Of a DNA stretch of 64,000 nt, positions 34,125-42,820 are shown piece by piece (position 1 is the first letter of the stretch; every line of letters starts with the position of its first letter). The DNA comes from UBA4417 sp031550085. Lineage in GTDB: Bacteria; Bacteroidota; Bacteroidia; Bacteroidales; UBA4417. The notes beneath the pieces were generated by a model. That model ran no database searches and was not told the DNA's origin. It worked only from the letters and a program-made list of their open reading frames with translations. The DNA is taken from assembly GCA_031550085.1 (NCBI GenBank), contig JAVBOY010000022.1, positions 73,339-137,338 on the forward strand. Reading direction: 5' to 3'. The position numbers and the translations under genes are program-made.

Positions 34125-34502
34125 ATGACCCTTGGACTAAGCTTGACAAAAGAACTGATCGTTACGTATGAAAAAACAGCCTCCGTTTACGGATCGGGGA
34201 CAGTGGAAGTATTTGCAACCCCTGCCATGATTGCCTTTATGGAGCATACGGCCATGGAATCCGTGCTTCCGTTTTTGCCGCAAGGAGCCGTCACTGTGGG
34301 TACCGAAGTTTGCATCAAACACTTGAAAGCCTCTCCCGTTGGAAGCAAAATTACCTGCACCGCCACTTTAACCGCTGTCGACAACCGCAAGCTGCAATTT
34401 GACGTCAAGGCTTATGATGGTGATGATTTGATCGGCGAAGGCACCCACGAGCGCGTGATTGTCGATAAACAACGCTTCTTGGAAAAAATCTATGCTAACT
34501 GA
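34125..34502 (+). CDS. FlK-like hotdog thioesterase
   Basis: 125 residues from MTLGLSLTKEL at 34125; an upstream in-frame ATG lies inside the methyltransferase gene and is rejected. The hotdog fold pattern is clear: VFATPAMIAFMEHTAMESVLP (central helix with the conserved Glu), TVGTEVCIKHLKASPVGSKI and DLIGEGTHERVIVD with the active-site-region His. This family includes fluoroacetyl-CoA thioesterase; most members are general acyl-CoA thioesterases of unknown substrate. It is 41 bases after the methyltransferase gene and is followed by a modular repeat. Confidence 0.85.
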   Translation: MTLGLSLTKELIVTYEKTASVYGSGTVEVFATPAMIAFMEHTAMESVLPFLPQGAVTVGTEVCIKHLKASPVGSKITCTATLTAVDNRKLQFDVKAYDGDDLIGEGTHERVIVDKQRFLEKIYAN

Positions 34503-34785
34503 GAATTATGAATTAAAAATTACGAATGAGTTTTAGATACAAGTAAACGGGTTTTTAATTACAGGAGGCAGAAAGGAAAAAGCAGAAGGCGGAAAGCATT
34601 TAAGATACAAAATAAACAATTAAACAGTTAAACGATTAAACAGGCATTTCACTCTTCACGCTTCACAAATAAACAATTAAACAGGCATTTCACTCTTCAC
34701 TGTTCACCCTTCACAAATAAACAGTTCAACAACTCAACAATTCAATAAACATCCATTTCACATTACAAAAATCACATTAAACCCA
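34503..34785 (-). repeat. Modular intergenic repeat element, copy 5 (reverse orientation)
   Basis: Spacer between the thioesterase and the RlmL-like gene. Read on the plus strand it starts ATTATGAATTAAAAATTACG, AAGTAAACGGGTTTTTAATT, a GGAGGCAGAAAGGAAAAAGC block and AATAAACAATTAAACAGTTA. It continues with AACGATTAAACAGGCATTTC, ACTCTTCACGCTTCAC and AACAGTTCAACAACTCAAC. These are the reverse complements of the blocks in copies 1-4. No gene. Confidence 0.83.
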
Positions 34786-34792
34786 AAATACA

Positions 34793-36973
34793 TTGACCGA
34801 AAATCCGCTATTTGTCGCAAAAACCTATGCCGGGCTTGAAGAAGTTTTGGCCAACGAACTCACCCAATTGGGAGCCGGAAACATTGAAGTGTTGACCCGA
34901 GCCGTGGAATTTACCGGCGACCAGAAACTTATGTACGCCGCAAACTACAATTGCCGTACTGCATTGCGCGTCTTGAAATCCCTGCACCGCTTCGAACTGG
35001 ATAACGAAGACGATTTGTATTTGAATGTAAACCGTTTTCCCTGGGAACAATACTTTTCCATCCAACAAACCTTTGCCGTGGATGCCGTGGTGTTTGATTC
35101 GGAAATGACCCATTCGCACTTTGTAGCGTTGCGAACCAAAGACGCCATTTGCGACCGCTTCCGCGAGAGAAATAACGGCCGCCGCCCGTCCGTGGATACC
35201 GACAATCCCGATTTCCGGGTTCACATACACATTAGTCAAAATGCCTGCGATATCCAACTGGACAGTTCCGGCGCTTCGCTGCACAAACGCGGCTACCGGG
35301 TTTCAAATGCCGAAGCTCCTCTGAGCGAAGTTTTGGCCGCCGGCTTGGTTTTATTGAGCGGTTGGAAGAAAAACTGCCAATTTATCGATCCCATGTGTGG
35401 TTCGGGCACTTTGCTGATCGAAGCCGCTTTGATCGCCAACAACATTCCTTGCGGCATGTACCGGAAAGATTTCGGTTTTATGTATTGGAACGATTTCGAC
35501 CGCGACCTGTTTGAAGAAGTCAAAGCCGAAGCGTTTGACCGGCAAACCGAATTCGAGTACGAAATTGTAGGCTATGATATTTCATCCAGAAACCTTTCGG
35601 CTGCCAAGGCCAATGTAAAAGCCGCCAAGTTGCACAAAGACATCCAATTGCAGGTTGCAGACATCCGCAATCTGACGCTGGATTTCGAGCAACCCGGATA
35701 CCTTATTACGAATCCGCCTTACGGCGAACGGGTTAAATCCGATGATATCGTTGGATTGTACCGGGACCTGGGAGATGTGTTAAAGAAAAATTTCCAGAAT
35801 TATACCGCTTGGGTGATTAGCGCCGATTTTTGGGCCTTGAAAAACATCGGGCTGAAATCCTCGCAAACCCTCAATGTATGGAACGGTCCATTGGAATGCA
35901 AAGTGTTGAAGTTTGAATTGTATCAGGGATCGAAGAAAGGGAAATACCTGAGCCGGGAAGAAGAAGGAATGCAGAAAGCAGAAAGCAGAAGGAATAAAAT
36001 AGAGGAAGCAGGGGAAATGGAGGATGAACACCGAATGCCGAAAGCGAAAAACAAAAGGGATAAAATAGAGGAAGCAGGGGAAATGGGGGAATCACCTTGG
36101 ATGCAGAAAGCAGAAGGCAGAACGGAAAGCTTTTCGAAAGTAAAACGCGACCGGGGCGATCTGGGTAAATCCTTAAGCCGTCAAGAAAAACAAGACCTTC
36201 GAAGGAAATTCTTCACGGATGGAGAATCCGAAAATATGGGAGAAAAGGGCGCTTTTTCAAAAGAAAAAGAATCTTTTGCCGAGCGTAAATCAAGAAGTTT
36301 CGACAGGAAAGAGGATAAACCCTTTGGCGAACGTAAACCCCGGAGTTTTTACAACAAGGAAGACAAACCCTTTCGCGAACGCAAACCACGTAGTTTTGAC
36401 AACAAGGAAGACAAACCCTTTCGCGAACGCAAACCACGTAGTTTCGACAACAAGGAAGACAACCCTTTTGGTGAACGAAAATCAAGAAGTTTCGACAGGA
36501 AAGAAGATAAACCCTTTGGTGAACGTAGACCCCGTAGTTTCGACAACAAGGAAGCCAAACCTTTTCGCGAACGCAAACCACGTAGTTTCGACAACAAGGA
36601 AGCCAAATCTTTTGGTGAACGTAAACCTCGAAGTTTCGATCGAAAAGAAGACAAACCTTTTCACGAACGCAAACCCCGGAGTTTTGATAAAAAGGAAGAC
36701 AAGCCTTTCCGCGAACGTAAACCCCGGAGTTTTGATAAAAAAGAAGACAAACCTTTTCGCGAACGTAAACCCCGGAGTTTTGACAAAAAAGAAGATAAAC
36801 CTTTTAAAGAGCGAAAATCAAGCGGTTTCGATAAAAAGGAAGACAAACCCTTGACGGCAGGGCGCAAATCGTTTATCGAGCGCCGTTCATTCGAACGCCC
36901 GCCGCTGGAAGGAGAAAAAGTCTATTTCAACGACAAATCCGAAAAAAAGCAACGCCCGCGCACAAAAAAATAA
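34793..36973 (+). CDS. rlmL: RlmL-like 23S rRNA methyltransferase with a long repetitive tail
   Basis: 726 residues from a TTG start. Residues 1 to about 160 contain the THUMP RNA-binding domain, and 160-385 the class I methyltransferase domain with FIDPMCGSGTLLIEAAL and LITNPPYGERV (NPPY catalytic motif). This matches RlmL, which makes m2G2445 in 23S rRNA. The catalytic part ends near residue 385. Residues 392-446 hold a two-copy 22-residue duplication (MQKAESRRNKIEEAGEMEDE, MPKAKNKRDKIEEAGEMGES) whose DNA resembles the intergenic repeats. Residues 490-681 are twelve tandem 16-residue units of KEDKPFRERKPRSFDN type: basic, disordered, probably RNA-binding. miaB follows after 6 bases. Confidence 0.9.
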   Translation: MTENPLFVAKTYAGLEEVLANELTQLGAGNIEVLTRAVEFTGDQKLMYAANYNCRTALRVLKSLHRFELDNEDDLYLNVNRFPWEQYFSIQQTFAVDAVVFDSEMTHSHFVALRTKDAICDRFRERNNGRRPSVDTDNPDFRVHIHISQNACDIQLDSSGASLHKRGYRVSNAEAPLSEVLAAGLVLLSGWKKNCQFIDPMCGSGTLLIEAALIANNIPCGMYRKDFGFMYWNDFDRDLFEEVKAEAFDRQTEFEYEIVGYDISSRNLSAAKANVKAAKLHKDIQLQVADIRNLTLDFEQPGYLITNPPYGERVKSDDIVGLYRDLGDVLKKNFQNYTAWVISADFWALKNIGLKSSQTLNVWNGPLECKVLKFELYQGSKKGKYLSREEEGMQKAESRRNKIEEAGEMEDEHRMPKAKNKRDKIEEAGEMGESPWMQKAEGRTESFSKVKRDRGDLGKSLSRQEKQDLRRKFFTDGESENMGEKGAFSKEKESFAERKSRSFDRKEDKPFGERKPRSFYNKEDKPFRERKPRSFDNKEDKPFRERKPRSFDNKEDNPFGERKSRSFDRKEDKPFGERRPRSFDNKEAKPFRERKPRSFDNKEAKSFGERKPRSFDRKEDKPFHERKPRSFDKKEDKPFRERKPRSFDKKEDKPFRERKPRSFDKKEDKPFKERKSSGFDKKEDKPLTAGRKSFIERRSFERPPLEGEKVYFNDKSEKKQRPRTKK
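36260..36853 (+). repeat. 48-base tandem repeat inside the RlmL-like gene
   Basis: Twelve full units of 48 bases (36260-36835) plus a partial unit encode the 16-residue motif KEDKPFRERKPRSFDN and variants. Units 3 and 4 encode identical residues, as do 10 and 11, and others differ at one to four positions. The period is an exact multiple of three, so copy-number change keeps the frame. It is not a CRISPR array: no unique spacers separate the units. Confidence 0.95.
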
Positions 36974-36979
36974 TAGAAC

Positions 36980-38302
36980 GTGAGTAAAAAACTATATATC
37001 GAAACCTATGGCTGCCAGATGAATTTTTCGGATAGCGAAATCGTAGGTTCTATCCTGAAAAATCATGATTACGAATCCACGGCTGACATCAAAGCTGCCG
37101 ACCTGATTCTGGTAAACACCTGTTCCATTCGTGACAATGCCGAACAACGCGTGCGTGCCCGCCTTTCGGAAATGAAAGCCCTGAAAAAGAAAAATCCCCA
37201 GTTGAAAATCGGAATTCTCGGTTGCATGGCCGAACGCTTGAAAGACCAGCTTTTGGAAGAAGAACGCCACGTCGATTTAATTGTAGGGCCCGACGGCTAC
37301 CGTTCGTTGCCGCAACTGCTGCAACAAACCGAAACCGGACAAAAAGTCGTAAATGTGCTGCTTTCGGCCGAAGAAACCTATGCCGATATTTCGCCCGTTC
37401 GTTTGGGCGACGACGGCGTGACCGCATTTATCAGCATTATGCGCGGTTGCGAAAATTTCTGCGCCTACTGCGTTGTACCCTATACCCGGGGAAAAGAACG
37501 CAGCCGCAACATGCAAACCATTCTGAATGAAGCGGCCGGCTTATTCGAACAAGGATTCCGGGAAGTGACCCTGTTGGGACAAAATGTCAATTCCTACCGT
37601 TGGGAAGAAAACGGTTCCGTCGTTAAATTTCCCGAATTATTGGAAGCCGTTGCCAGGGTGAATCCCAAACTTCGGGTCCGTTTTGCCACTTCGCACCCCA
37701 AAGATTTGTCCGATGAACTGTTGCATGTGATTGCCAACTATCCCAATGTATGCAAAGCCGTCCATTTGCCGGTACAAAGCGGCAGTTCGCGCATGCTGAA
37801 ACAAATGAACCGCTCGTACGACCGTGAATGGTATTTGCAACGCATCAAAGCCATCCAAACGATTGTACCCGAATGTAGCCTTTCGACAGATGTGATTGCC
37901 GGGTTTTGCGGCGAAACCGAAGAAGACCATCAGGAAACCCTGAGTTTGATGCGTCAGGTGGGCTATGCGGCTGCCTTTATGTTCCAGTATTCCGAACGCT
38001 CCAATACCGCTGCCGCAAAAAAATACCGAGACGATGTACCTGAAGAAGTAAAGAGCCGCCGTTTGACGGAAATCATCCATTTGCAGCAGCTGTTATCGTT
38101 AGAAAGCAATCAAAAAGATATTGGAAAAACTTTTGAAGTATTGATCGAAGGCGTATCGAAACGAAGTCAGGAGCAATTTTTCGGCCGTACCTCGCAAAAC
38201 AAGGTGGTGGTATTTCCCTGCGGTAATTTTAAAATCGGCGATTACGCCCAAGTCAAAATTACCGATTGCTCCGCAGCCACGCTGAAAGGAGAGCTTGTTT
38301 AA
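36980..38302 (+). CDS. miaB: tRNA-2-methylthio-N6-isopentenyladenosine synthase
   Basis: 440 residues from a GTG start. The N-terminal MTTase domain has cysteines in ETYGCQMNFSDSE, VNTCSIRDNA and GILGCMAERL for the auxiliary Fe-S cluster. The radical SAM cluster is bound by MRGCENFCAYCVVPYTRG. The C-terminal TRAM domain covers FEVLIEGVSKRSQEQFFGR to the end. MiaB adds a methylthio group to i6A37 of tRNAs. It lies 6 bases after the RlmL-like gene, making a small RNA-modification operon, and is followed by a modular repeat. Confidence 0.97.
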   Translation: MSKKLYIETYGCQMNFSDSEIVGSILKNHDYESTADIKAADLILVNTCSIRDNAEQRVRARLSEMKALKKKNPQLKIGILGCMAERLKDQLLEEERHVDLIVGPDGYRSLPQLLQQTETGQKVVNVLLSAEETYADISPVRLGDDGVTAFISIMRGCENFCAYCVVPYTRGKERSRNMQTILNEAAGLFEQGFREVTLLGQNVNSYRWEENGSVVKFPELLEAVARVNPKLRVRFATSHPKDLSDELLHVIANYPNVCKAVHLPVQSGSSRMLKQMNRSYDREWYLQRIKAIQTIVPECSLSTDVIAGFCGETEEDHQETLSLMRQVGYAAAFMFQYSERSNTAAAKKYRDDVPEEVKSRRLTEIIHLQQLLSLESNQKDIGKTFEVLIEGVSKRSQEQFFGRTSQNKVVVFPCGNFKIGDYAQVKITDCSAATLKGELV

Positions 38303-38665
38303 TTGAAAGTTGAGAATGGAAAATTGAAGTTGATTCGTTAACAGGTTTACGGGTAATAAGTTTACCATTCACCTTTTACTCTCCTGTACCAATAAACAAT
38401 TCAACAACTCAACGATTCAACAGTTCAACCGACTACTCACCGTTCACAAATAAATGATTAAACAGGCATTTTACTTTATGCGATTAAAACAGAATAATAT
38501 TAGATTTAATTATCGTAGTCAAAAAAAATAAGGTTACTCCTATTTCACCCTCTACCGTTGACCTTGCACCTTTAACCATTTCCACAACTTCCCCGTTTTC
38601 CCTATTTACCCATTTCACCAAATAAACAATTAAACGATTAAACAGACATTTCACCTTTCACTCAA
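38303..38665 (-). repeat. Modular intergenic repeat element, copy 6 (reverse orientation)
   Basis: Spacer between miaB and the YD-like gene. On the plus strand it reads TTGAAAGTTGAGAATGGAAA, TTTACCATTCACCTTTTAC, AACAATTCAACAACTCAACG and AAATGATTAAACAGGCATTT. The AT-rich block TATGCGATTAAAACAGAATA (38477-38514) follows, then CTACCGTTGACCTTGCACC and a TTCCACAACTTCCCCG block, which is the reverse complement of the GGGGAAGTTGTGGAA text in copy 4. It ends with AACAATTAAACGATTAAACA. No gene. Confidence 0.84.
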
Positions 38666-38680
38666 AAACTAAATAACAAT

Positions 38681-39553
38681 ATGAAAATCAAATCTTACCG
38701 GGCGCAGTATATCAACGATTTAACCGAAGAGCAAATCCGTGAAAAAGAACAACTTTTTCAAGAAAGCATGGTCAACGAAGCCGGTCAAATATTGGAAGAA
38801 ACCACCTATTCGTCCGAAGGCGAAATTGAAAGCAAATATATTTTTGCTTACAACGACAAAGGAAGCTTAACCAAAGAAATTATTGAAGACCCCGATGGGG
38901 AAATCGCTTCCTGTCGCGAAATGGAATACGACGACCAAAACCGCCTGTTAAAAGAATATTTCCACTATGGTGATCTTTCCGACGCCGATGTTACCCATTG
39001 TTATTATGATGAAAATGGCCTGCTGATTCGCAAGGAATTGATCAACAGCGACGATGAATTGGAAACTTTGGATGAGTACGAATACCAAAATGGCAAACTG
39101 GTTTCGGAAATCCAACGCGATTCTTCTAAAAAAGTGAAAGCCGAGAAACGCTTTACTTACGATGCAAACGGCAATCTGATCGAAGAAAATATCAACTGGT
39201 TCAACGAATTGTACCGGCAAGTGCATCAGTACGGCGAAAACAAGGAACTGGAACTTACCAAAAAATACAATACACGCAACCAACTGATGGAACGGTATTC
39301 ATTTACCGAAAACGATAAAAAACAAGTGGTTGCCGTAAAAGAAGAAACCGTTAACGGAATCGTAGACCGTACCTACGAATATGACGAAGCAGGTAACATC
39401 GTATTGCAGGAAGAACGCGAAGCAAGCGGCAACCTGAGAGGTAAAATCCAACGTACCTACGAAGGGAAAAACTTGCAGTCAATCTACGTGTATGCTGGCG
39501 AAACAGAACGGCAACATGCACAAGAATACCGTATTCGCTACGAATACGAATAA
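38681..39553 (+). CDS. Cytosolic protein with YD-like repeats
   Basis: 290 residues without a signal peptide or membrane segment. It consists of repeating strand motifs of the form EYDDQNRLLKEYFHYG, YYDENGLLIRKELI, EYEYQNGKLVSEI, TYDANGNLIEENI and YEYDEAGNIVLQEE. These resemble Rhs/YD and MORN-like repeats, and the overall protein is highly acidic. Rhs-type repeats normally occur in exported proteins, so a short cytosolic form is unusual. The nearest named analogy would be YwqK-type repeat proteins, but I cannot assign a function. Confidence 0.72.
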   Translation: MKIKSYRAQYINDLTEEQIREKEQLFQESMVNEAGQILEETTYSSEGEIESKYIFAYNDKGSLTKEIIEDPDGEIASCREMEYDDQNRLLKEYFHYGDLSDADVTHCYYDENGLLIRKELINSDDELETLDEYEYQNGKLVSEIQRDSSKKVKAEKRFTYDANGNLIEENINWFNELYRQVHQYGENKELELTKKYNTRNQLMERYSFTENDKKQVVAVKEETVNGIVDRTYEYDEAGNIVLQEEREASGNLRGKIQRTYEGKNLQSIYVYAGETERQHAQEYRIRYEYE

Positions 39554-39566
39554 AAAAGTAAACTGA

Positions 39567-39593
39567 AGTAAAAAACGCCGCGACGTTTTTACT
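39567..39593 (+). terminator. Bidirectional terminator between the YD-like gene and ssb
   Basis: AGTAAAAAACG-CCGCGA-CGTTTTTACT, a ten-base stem with one bulge, lies between convergent stop codons and touches the ssb stop. Confidence 0.6.
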
Positions 39594-39999
39594 AGAACGG
39601 CGTCGAATCGTCCACTACCTCGTCGGTTGGAGCGGAATAAGTGGTGGTTGTGCTGCTTTCGTTTTCCTTACGGGAATTCAGCATGATCAACTGATCTGCT
39701 AAAATTTCGGTAACAAAACGCTTGACACCGTCTTTTCCATCGTAGGAGCGTGAACGAATGCGGCCCTCGATAAACACTTGACTACCCTTGTGTAAGAATT
39801 GTTCGGCAACATCGGCCAACCCGCGCCACATGATGATGCTGTGCCATTCGGTATGCTGAACATCGCGGCCTTCGCGGTCGCGTAAAATTTCGGTGGTGGC
39901 CAACGAAAAACTGGCTTTCTTAATACCGTCAAAAACTTGGATTTCAGGGTCTTTCCCGAGATTTCCAATTAAAACAACTTTGTTTAAACCTCTTGCCAT
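39592..39999 (-). CDS. ssb: Single-stranded DNA-binding protein
   Basis: 135 residues. The OB fold starts MARGLNKVVLIGNLGKDPEI and includes TEWHSIIMWRGLADVAEQFL, KGSQVFIEGRIRSRSYDGKDG and TEILADQLIMLNSR, the typical order of bacterial SSB. The acidic C-terminal tip reads EVVDDSTPF, the protein-docking D-D-x-x-P-F variant. It coats single-stranded DNA in replication and repair. A TAnnTTTG promoter lies 40 bases upstream and the gene is monocistronic. Confidence 0.96.
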   Translation of the reverse strand: MARGLNKVVLIGNLGKDPEIQVFDGIKKASFSLATTEILRDREGRDVQHTEWHSIIMWRGLADVAEQFLHKGSQVFIEGRIRSRSYDGKDGVKRFVTEILADQLIMLNSRKENESSTTTTYSAPTDEVVDDSTPF

Positions 40000-40038
40000 G
40001 GAAATACGTTTTTATATTTTTATTTATTTGGATGGGTA

Positions 40039-40046
40039 CAAATATA
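40039..40046 (-). promoter_or_regulatory. Promoter -7 box of ssb
   Basis: TATATTTG on the minus strand, an exact TAnnTTTG match, 39 bases upstream of the ATG at 39999. Confidence 0.6.
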
Positions 40047-40139
40047 ATGAAATATCATTAACTTTTTTTAAGTTTTGAAATTTATTTTTTAGAAAAAACA
40101 TCATTTTCATTCTTTATTGCTGAAATCTTTCAATTTATG

Positions 40140-40147
40140 TAAATTTG
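40140..40147 (+). promoter_or_regulatory. Promoter -7 box of purC
   Basis: TAAATTTG, an exact TAnnTTTG match, 40 bases upstream of the purC ATG. Confidence 0.6.
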
Positions 40148-40187
40148 CAATCTCAAAAAGTATTAATAGGTTAATTATTAAATAGAT

Positions 40188-41141
40188 ATGAATAGCGCCA
40201 TCACCCAAACCCATTTTAATTTTAAAAATCAGAAAAATCAATACACCGGCAAGGTTCGCGATGTTTACAACATAAACAATGAATTGTTGGTGATGGTAAC
40301 CTCCGATCGCATTTCGGCTTTTGACGTGGTGCTGCCACAAGGGATCCCATACAAAGGGCAGGTTTTGAACCAAATTGCAGCCAAATTCTTGGATGAAACG
40401 GCCGATATTTGTCCCAACTGGAAAATTGCGACACCCGATCCCATGGTGACGGTGGGGCATTTTTGCGAGCCGTTTAAAGTGGAAATGGTTATTCGGGCTT
40501 ACCTTTCGGGGCACGCCTGGCGCGAATACAAAGCCGGAAAGCGCAGCATTTGCGGTATTCCGATGCCCGGCGGAATGAAAGAAAACGACCGTTTTCCGCA
40601 GCCCATTATCACACCTACGACCAAAGCTGTTGTTGGACACGATGAAGATATTTCAAAAGAAGAAATTTTGAAACAAGGCCTGGTTTCGCCGGAAGATTAC
40701 GAGATGCTGGAAAAATATACCCAGGAAATTTTTGCACGCGGAACTGAAATTGCCGCTCAAATGGGGCTGATTCTGGTGGATACCAAATATGAATTTGGCA
40801 AAGCCAACGGAAAAATTTTCCTGATCGATGAAGTGCATACGCCCGATTCGTCCCGCTATTTCTATAAGGAAGGCTATGAAGAGCGGCAGTCCAAAGGCGA
40901 ACCCCAGAAACAACTTTCCAAGGAATTTGTGCGCGAATGGTTGATCGATCATGATTTTCAAGGAAAAGAAGGACAGCAAGTACCTGAAATGACTCCCGAA
41001 TTTGTCAATCAGGTTTCGGAACGCTACATCGAGTTATTCGAAAACATTACCGGCGAATCTTTTCAACGTGCTGATACCACGCAAATCACCGACCGGGTCG
41101 AAAAAAACATTGCCAATTTCCTGAATGCGTATTACCGCTAA
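40188..41141 (+). CDS. purC: SAICAR synthetase
   Basis: 317 residues, the longer type of phosphoribosylaminoimidazole-succinocarboxamide synthase. Signatures are YTGKVRDVYNINNELLVMVTSDRISAFDVV at the N-terminus, FKVEMVIRAYLSGHAWREY and the ATP/metal segment FLIDEVHTPDSSRYFYKEGY. It joins aspartate to CAIR in purine synthesis. It is monocistronic here; the region between it and the YceI gene (41142-41367) holds no recognisable feature. Confidence 0.96.
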   Translation: MNSAITQTHFNFKNQKNQYTGKVRDVYNINNELLVMVTSDRISAFDVVLPQGIPYKGQVLNQIAAKFLDETADICPNWKIATPDPMVTVGHFCEPFKVEMVIRAYLSGHAWREYKAGKRSICGIPMPGGMKENDRFPQPIITPTTKAVVGHDEDISKEEILKQGLVSPEDYEMLEKYTQEIFARGTEIAAQMGLILVDTKYEFGKANGKIFLIDEVHTPDSSRYFYKEGYEERQSKGEPQKQLSKEFVREWLIDHDFQGKEGQQVPEMTPEFVNQVSERYIELFENITGESFQRADTTQITDRVEKNIANFLNAYYR

Positions 41142-41367
41142 TATTATGGGAATGGAGTGCGTATGGAGTAATCATTCGTTATGAATTTGGAGTTTTTTGC
41201 AGATTCTTACGGACAAATGAGGGTTGGATCGAAACAGGGGATGGGTACAATGAATAACCTGTTTTTACGTTATTATAAATTGGATTGAACCTTTTTGCAA
41301 AACGACTGTTGTATTGTTTCCCATAAAATTATTTATTTACGTATTCATTTTTTAATATTCAAAACCA

Positions 41368-42051
41368 ATGAACAAAAGCACTCTTTTCATTTTACTTGCT
41401 GTTCTGGCTGTTGCCGTGATCGTTTTTATTATCGTACGCAATTCGAGGCTGAAAGGCGATAAAGCAACTGTATCTGAACAACAACAAGCTTTAGCCGGGA
41501 CCGGAAATGTTTACAAGCTGAGTTTACCTCAAAGTCTTATCCATTGGATGGGCGCCAAGCCGATCGGAAAGCATTTTGGTACCTTCAACTTAAGCGAAGG
41601 TACGTTTACCGTTGATCCTGCTACAAACCTTATTACCGGCGGAAAGTTTATCATCGACATGAACAGTTTGGTTGATTTGGATATGCAACCCGGCCAGTTT
41701 AAAGATAAATTGGTAGGCCACCTGAAAAGTCCCGACTTTTTTGATGTGGAAAAACACCCTGCCGGAACGTTCGAAATTACAAAGGTCGTTCCGCACACGC
41801 CGGATGCAAATGCGGTATTAAAGGATGCTACCCATTTGATCAGCGGCAACTTAACGTTGAAAGACAGTACTAAAAATATCTCTTTCCCGGCAAAAATTAT
41901 CTTTACAAACGGAAATTTCGAAGCAACCGCCGATTTCAACATCGACCGTACTATGTGGGGAATCCATTACGGCAATGACAAATCATTGGGAGATTCTTTT
42001 GTATACCCCGAAGTAAATATCAAACTGGATATCCGGGCCAACAAGGAATAA
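41368..42051 (+). CDS. Membrane-anchored YceI family protein
   Basis: 227 residues. A single N-terminal hydrophobic segment (residues 5-23) without a clear cleavage site suggests an anchored periplasmic protein. The YceI lipocalin-like barrel follows: HWMGAKPIGKHFGTFNLSEG, GGKFIIDMNSLVDLD, KLVGHLKSPDFFDVEKHP and the closing FNIDRTMWGIHYGNDKSLGD. YceI proteins bind isoprenoid-like lipids. The gene is followed by a strong terminator and has no co-directional partner. Confidence 0.92.
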   Translation: MNKSTLFILLAVLAVAVIVFIIVRNSRLKGDKATVSEQQQALAGTGNVYKLSLPQSLIHWMGAKPIGKHFGTFNLSEGTFTVDPATNLITGGKFIIDMNSLVDLDMQPGQFKDKLVGHLKSPDFFDVEKHPAGTFEITKVVPHTPDANAVLKDATHLISGNLTLKDSTKNISFPAKIIFTNGNFEATADFNIDRTMWGIHYGNDKSLGDSFVYPEVNIKLDIRANKE

Positions 42052-42075
42052 CACAAAAAAAGCAATCATAAAGGA

Positions 42076-42101
42076 AAACGCCGTTTTTGCGGCGTTTTTT
42101 T
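42076..42101 (+). terminator. Terminator after the YceI gene
   Basis: AACGCCG-TTTTT-GCGGCGTT followed by a run of T residues, 26 bases after the stop codon. Confidence 0.88.
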
Positions 42102-42119
42102 TGTTTTACTGGAATCTGG

Positions 42120-42803
42120 TCAAGAAAGGGGAATCTGGTCTTCCCAGCGGATGATTCTAAAATCGGCAGGGAAATCCGGATCCAGCGAACAAACAGCCAG
42201 TTTGTAATCCGTCGCAATAGGGTAGAGGCGTACCTGAAATTTTTCGGCCTGCGGATGACCCGATAATCTAAAAGCAGTTTCCGATTTTTGCACGGTAAAC
42301 GTATCCAGCGAAAGCGCTAATCCTTGTCCCGTGGCTTTCAGATAACTTTCCTTGATCGTCCATAAAGTGAAAAAATAGTCTTGCTGTTCGTCAAGTGGCA
42401 AGGCAAACAAATCTTGCTGTTCCGCCGGCGAAAAATAACGTTCCGCAATCAGGTAATTGGCTCTGCGGATGCGTTCCACATCGATGCCCACTTCGTTTTG
42501 CGCCGTGGCACACACCACATAATTTCCCGAATGGGAAATATTGAAAAACAGTCCGGGATGGCTGGTTAGAAAAGGCTTGCCTGTTGCGGAAACAGAAAAG
42601 CGTATTTCGGCGAACGGCAAGGAAAAAACGGTTGCAAGGGCGTAACGCGCCAACCATTCGCCCATAAAGGAACGCAAACGACTGCCAGGATTGGTCATGT
42701 TTTCAAATTTCCGGGTTCCCACACCCGAAGGGAGGCGTTGAAGCAAGGTCTCTGTTGGAATATTCTTGTAGGGTTCGATATGTAAAACAAAAACAGAGAC
42801 CAT
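42120..42803 (-). CDS. 4'-phosphopantetheinyl transferase (Sfp type)
   Basis: 227 residues, two pseudo-symmetric halves as in Sfp. The second half carries the Mg2+/CoA motif VGIDVERIRR and the W-x-x-K-E-S-x-x-K motif WTIKESYLKATGQGL. The N-half ends with FNISHSGNYVVCA, containing the family N-I-S-H-S. It transfers phosphopantetheine from CoA to carrier proteins; the target (fatty-acid ACP or another carrier) is not shown by the context. It is the last gene of the mrp - nifU - PPTase group, 17 bases after nifU. Confidence 0.9.
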   Translation of the reverse strand: MVSVFVLHIEPYKNIPTETLLQRLPSGVGTRKFENMTNPGSRLRSFMGEWLARYALATVFSLPFAEIRFSVSATGKPFLTSHPGLFFNISHSGNYVVCATAQNEVGIDVERIRRANYLIAERYFSPAEQQDLFALPLDEQQDYFFTLWTIKESYLKATGQGLALSLDTFTVQKSETAFRLSGHPQAEKFQVRLYPIATDYKLAVCSLDPDFPADFRIIRWEDQIPLS

Positions 42804-42820
42804 CCGTTGCCAGCATTTCG

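Noticed and set aside
36260..36853. Possible CRISPR array
   Set aside because: Units are contiguous 48-base coding repeats with no unique spacers and no cas genes nearby.
36213..36867. Several long open frames on both strands across the RlmL-like tail
   Set aside because: They arise because the 48-base repeat unit happens to lack stops in other frames; the real frame continues from the catalytic domain to the stop at 36973.
41142..41367. tRNA or small RNA between purC and the YceI gene
   Set aside because: No cloverleaf, TTCRANNC arm or terminator-like hairpin could be found.
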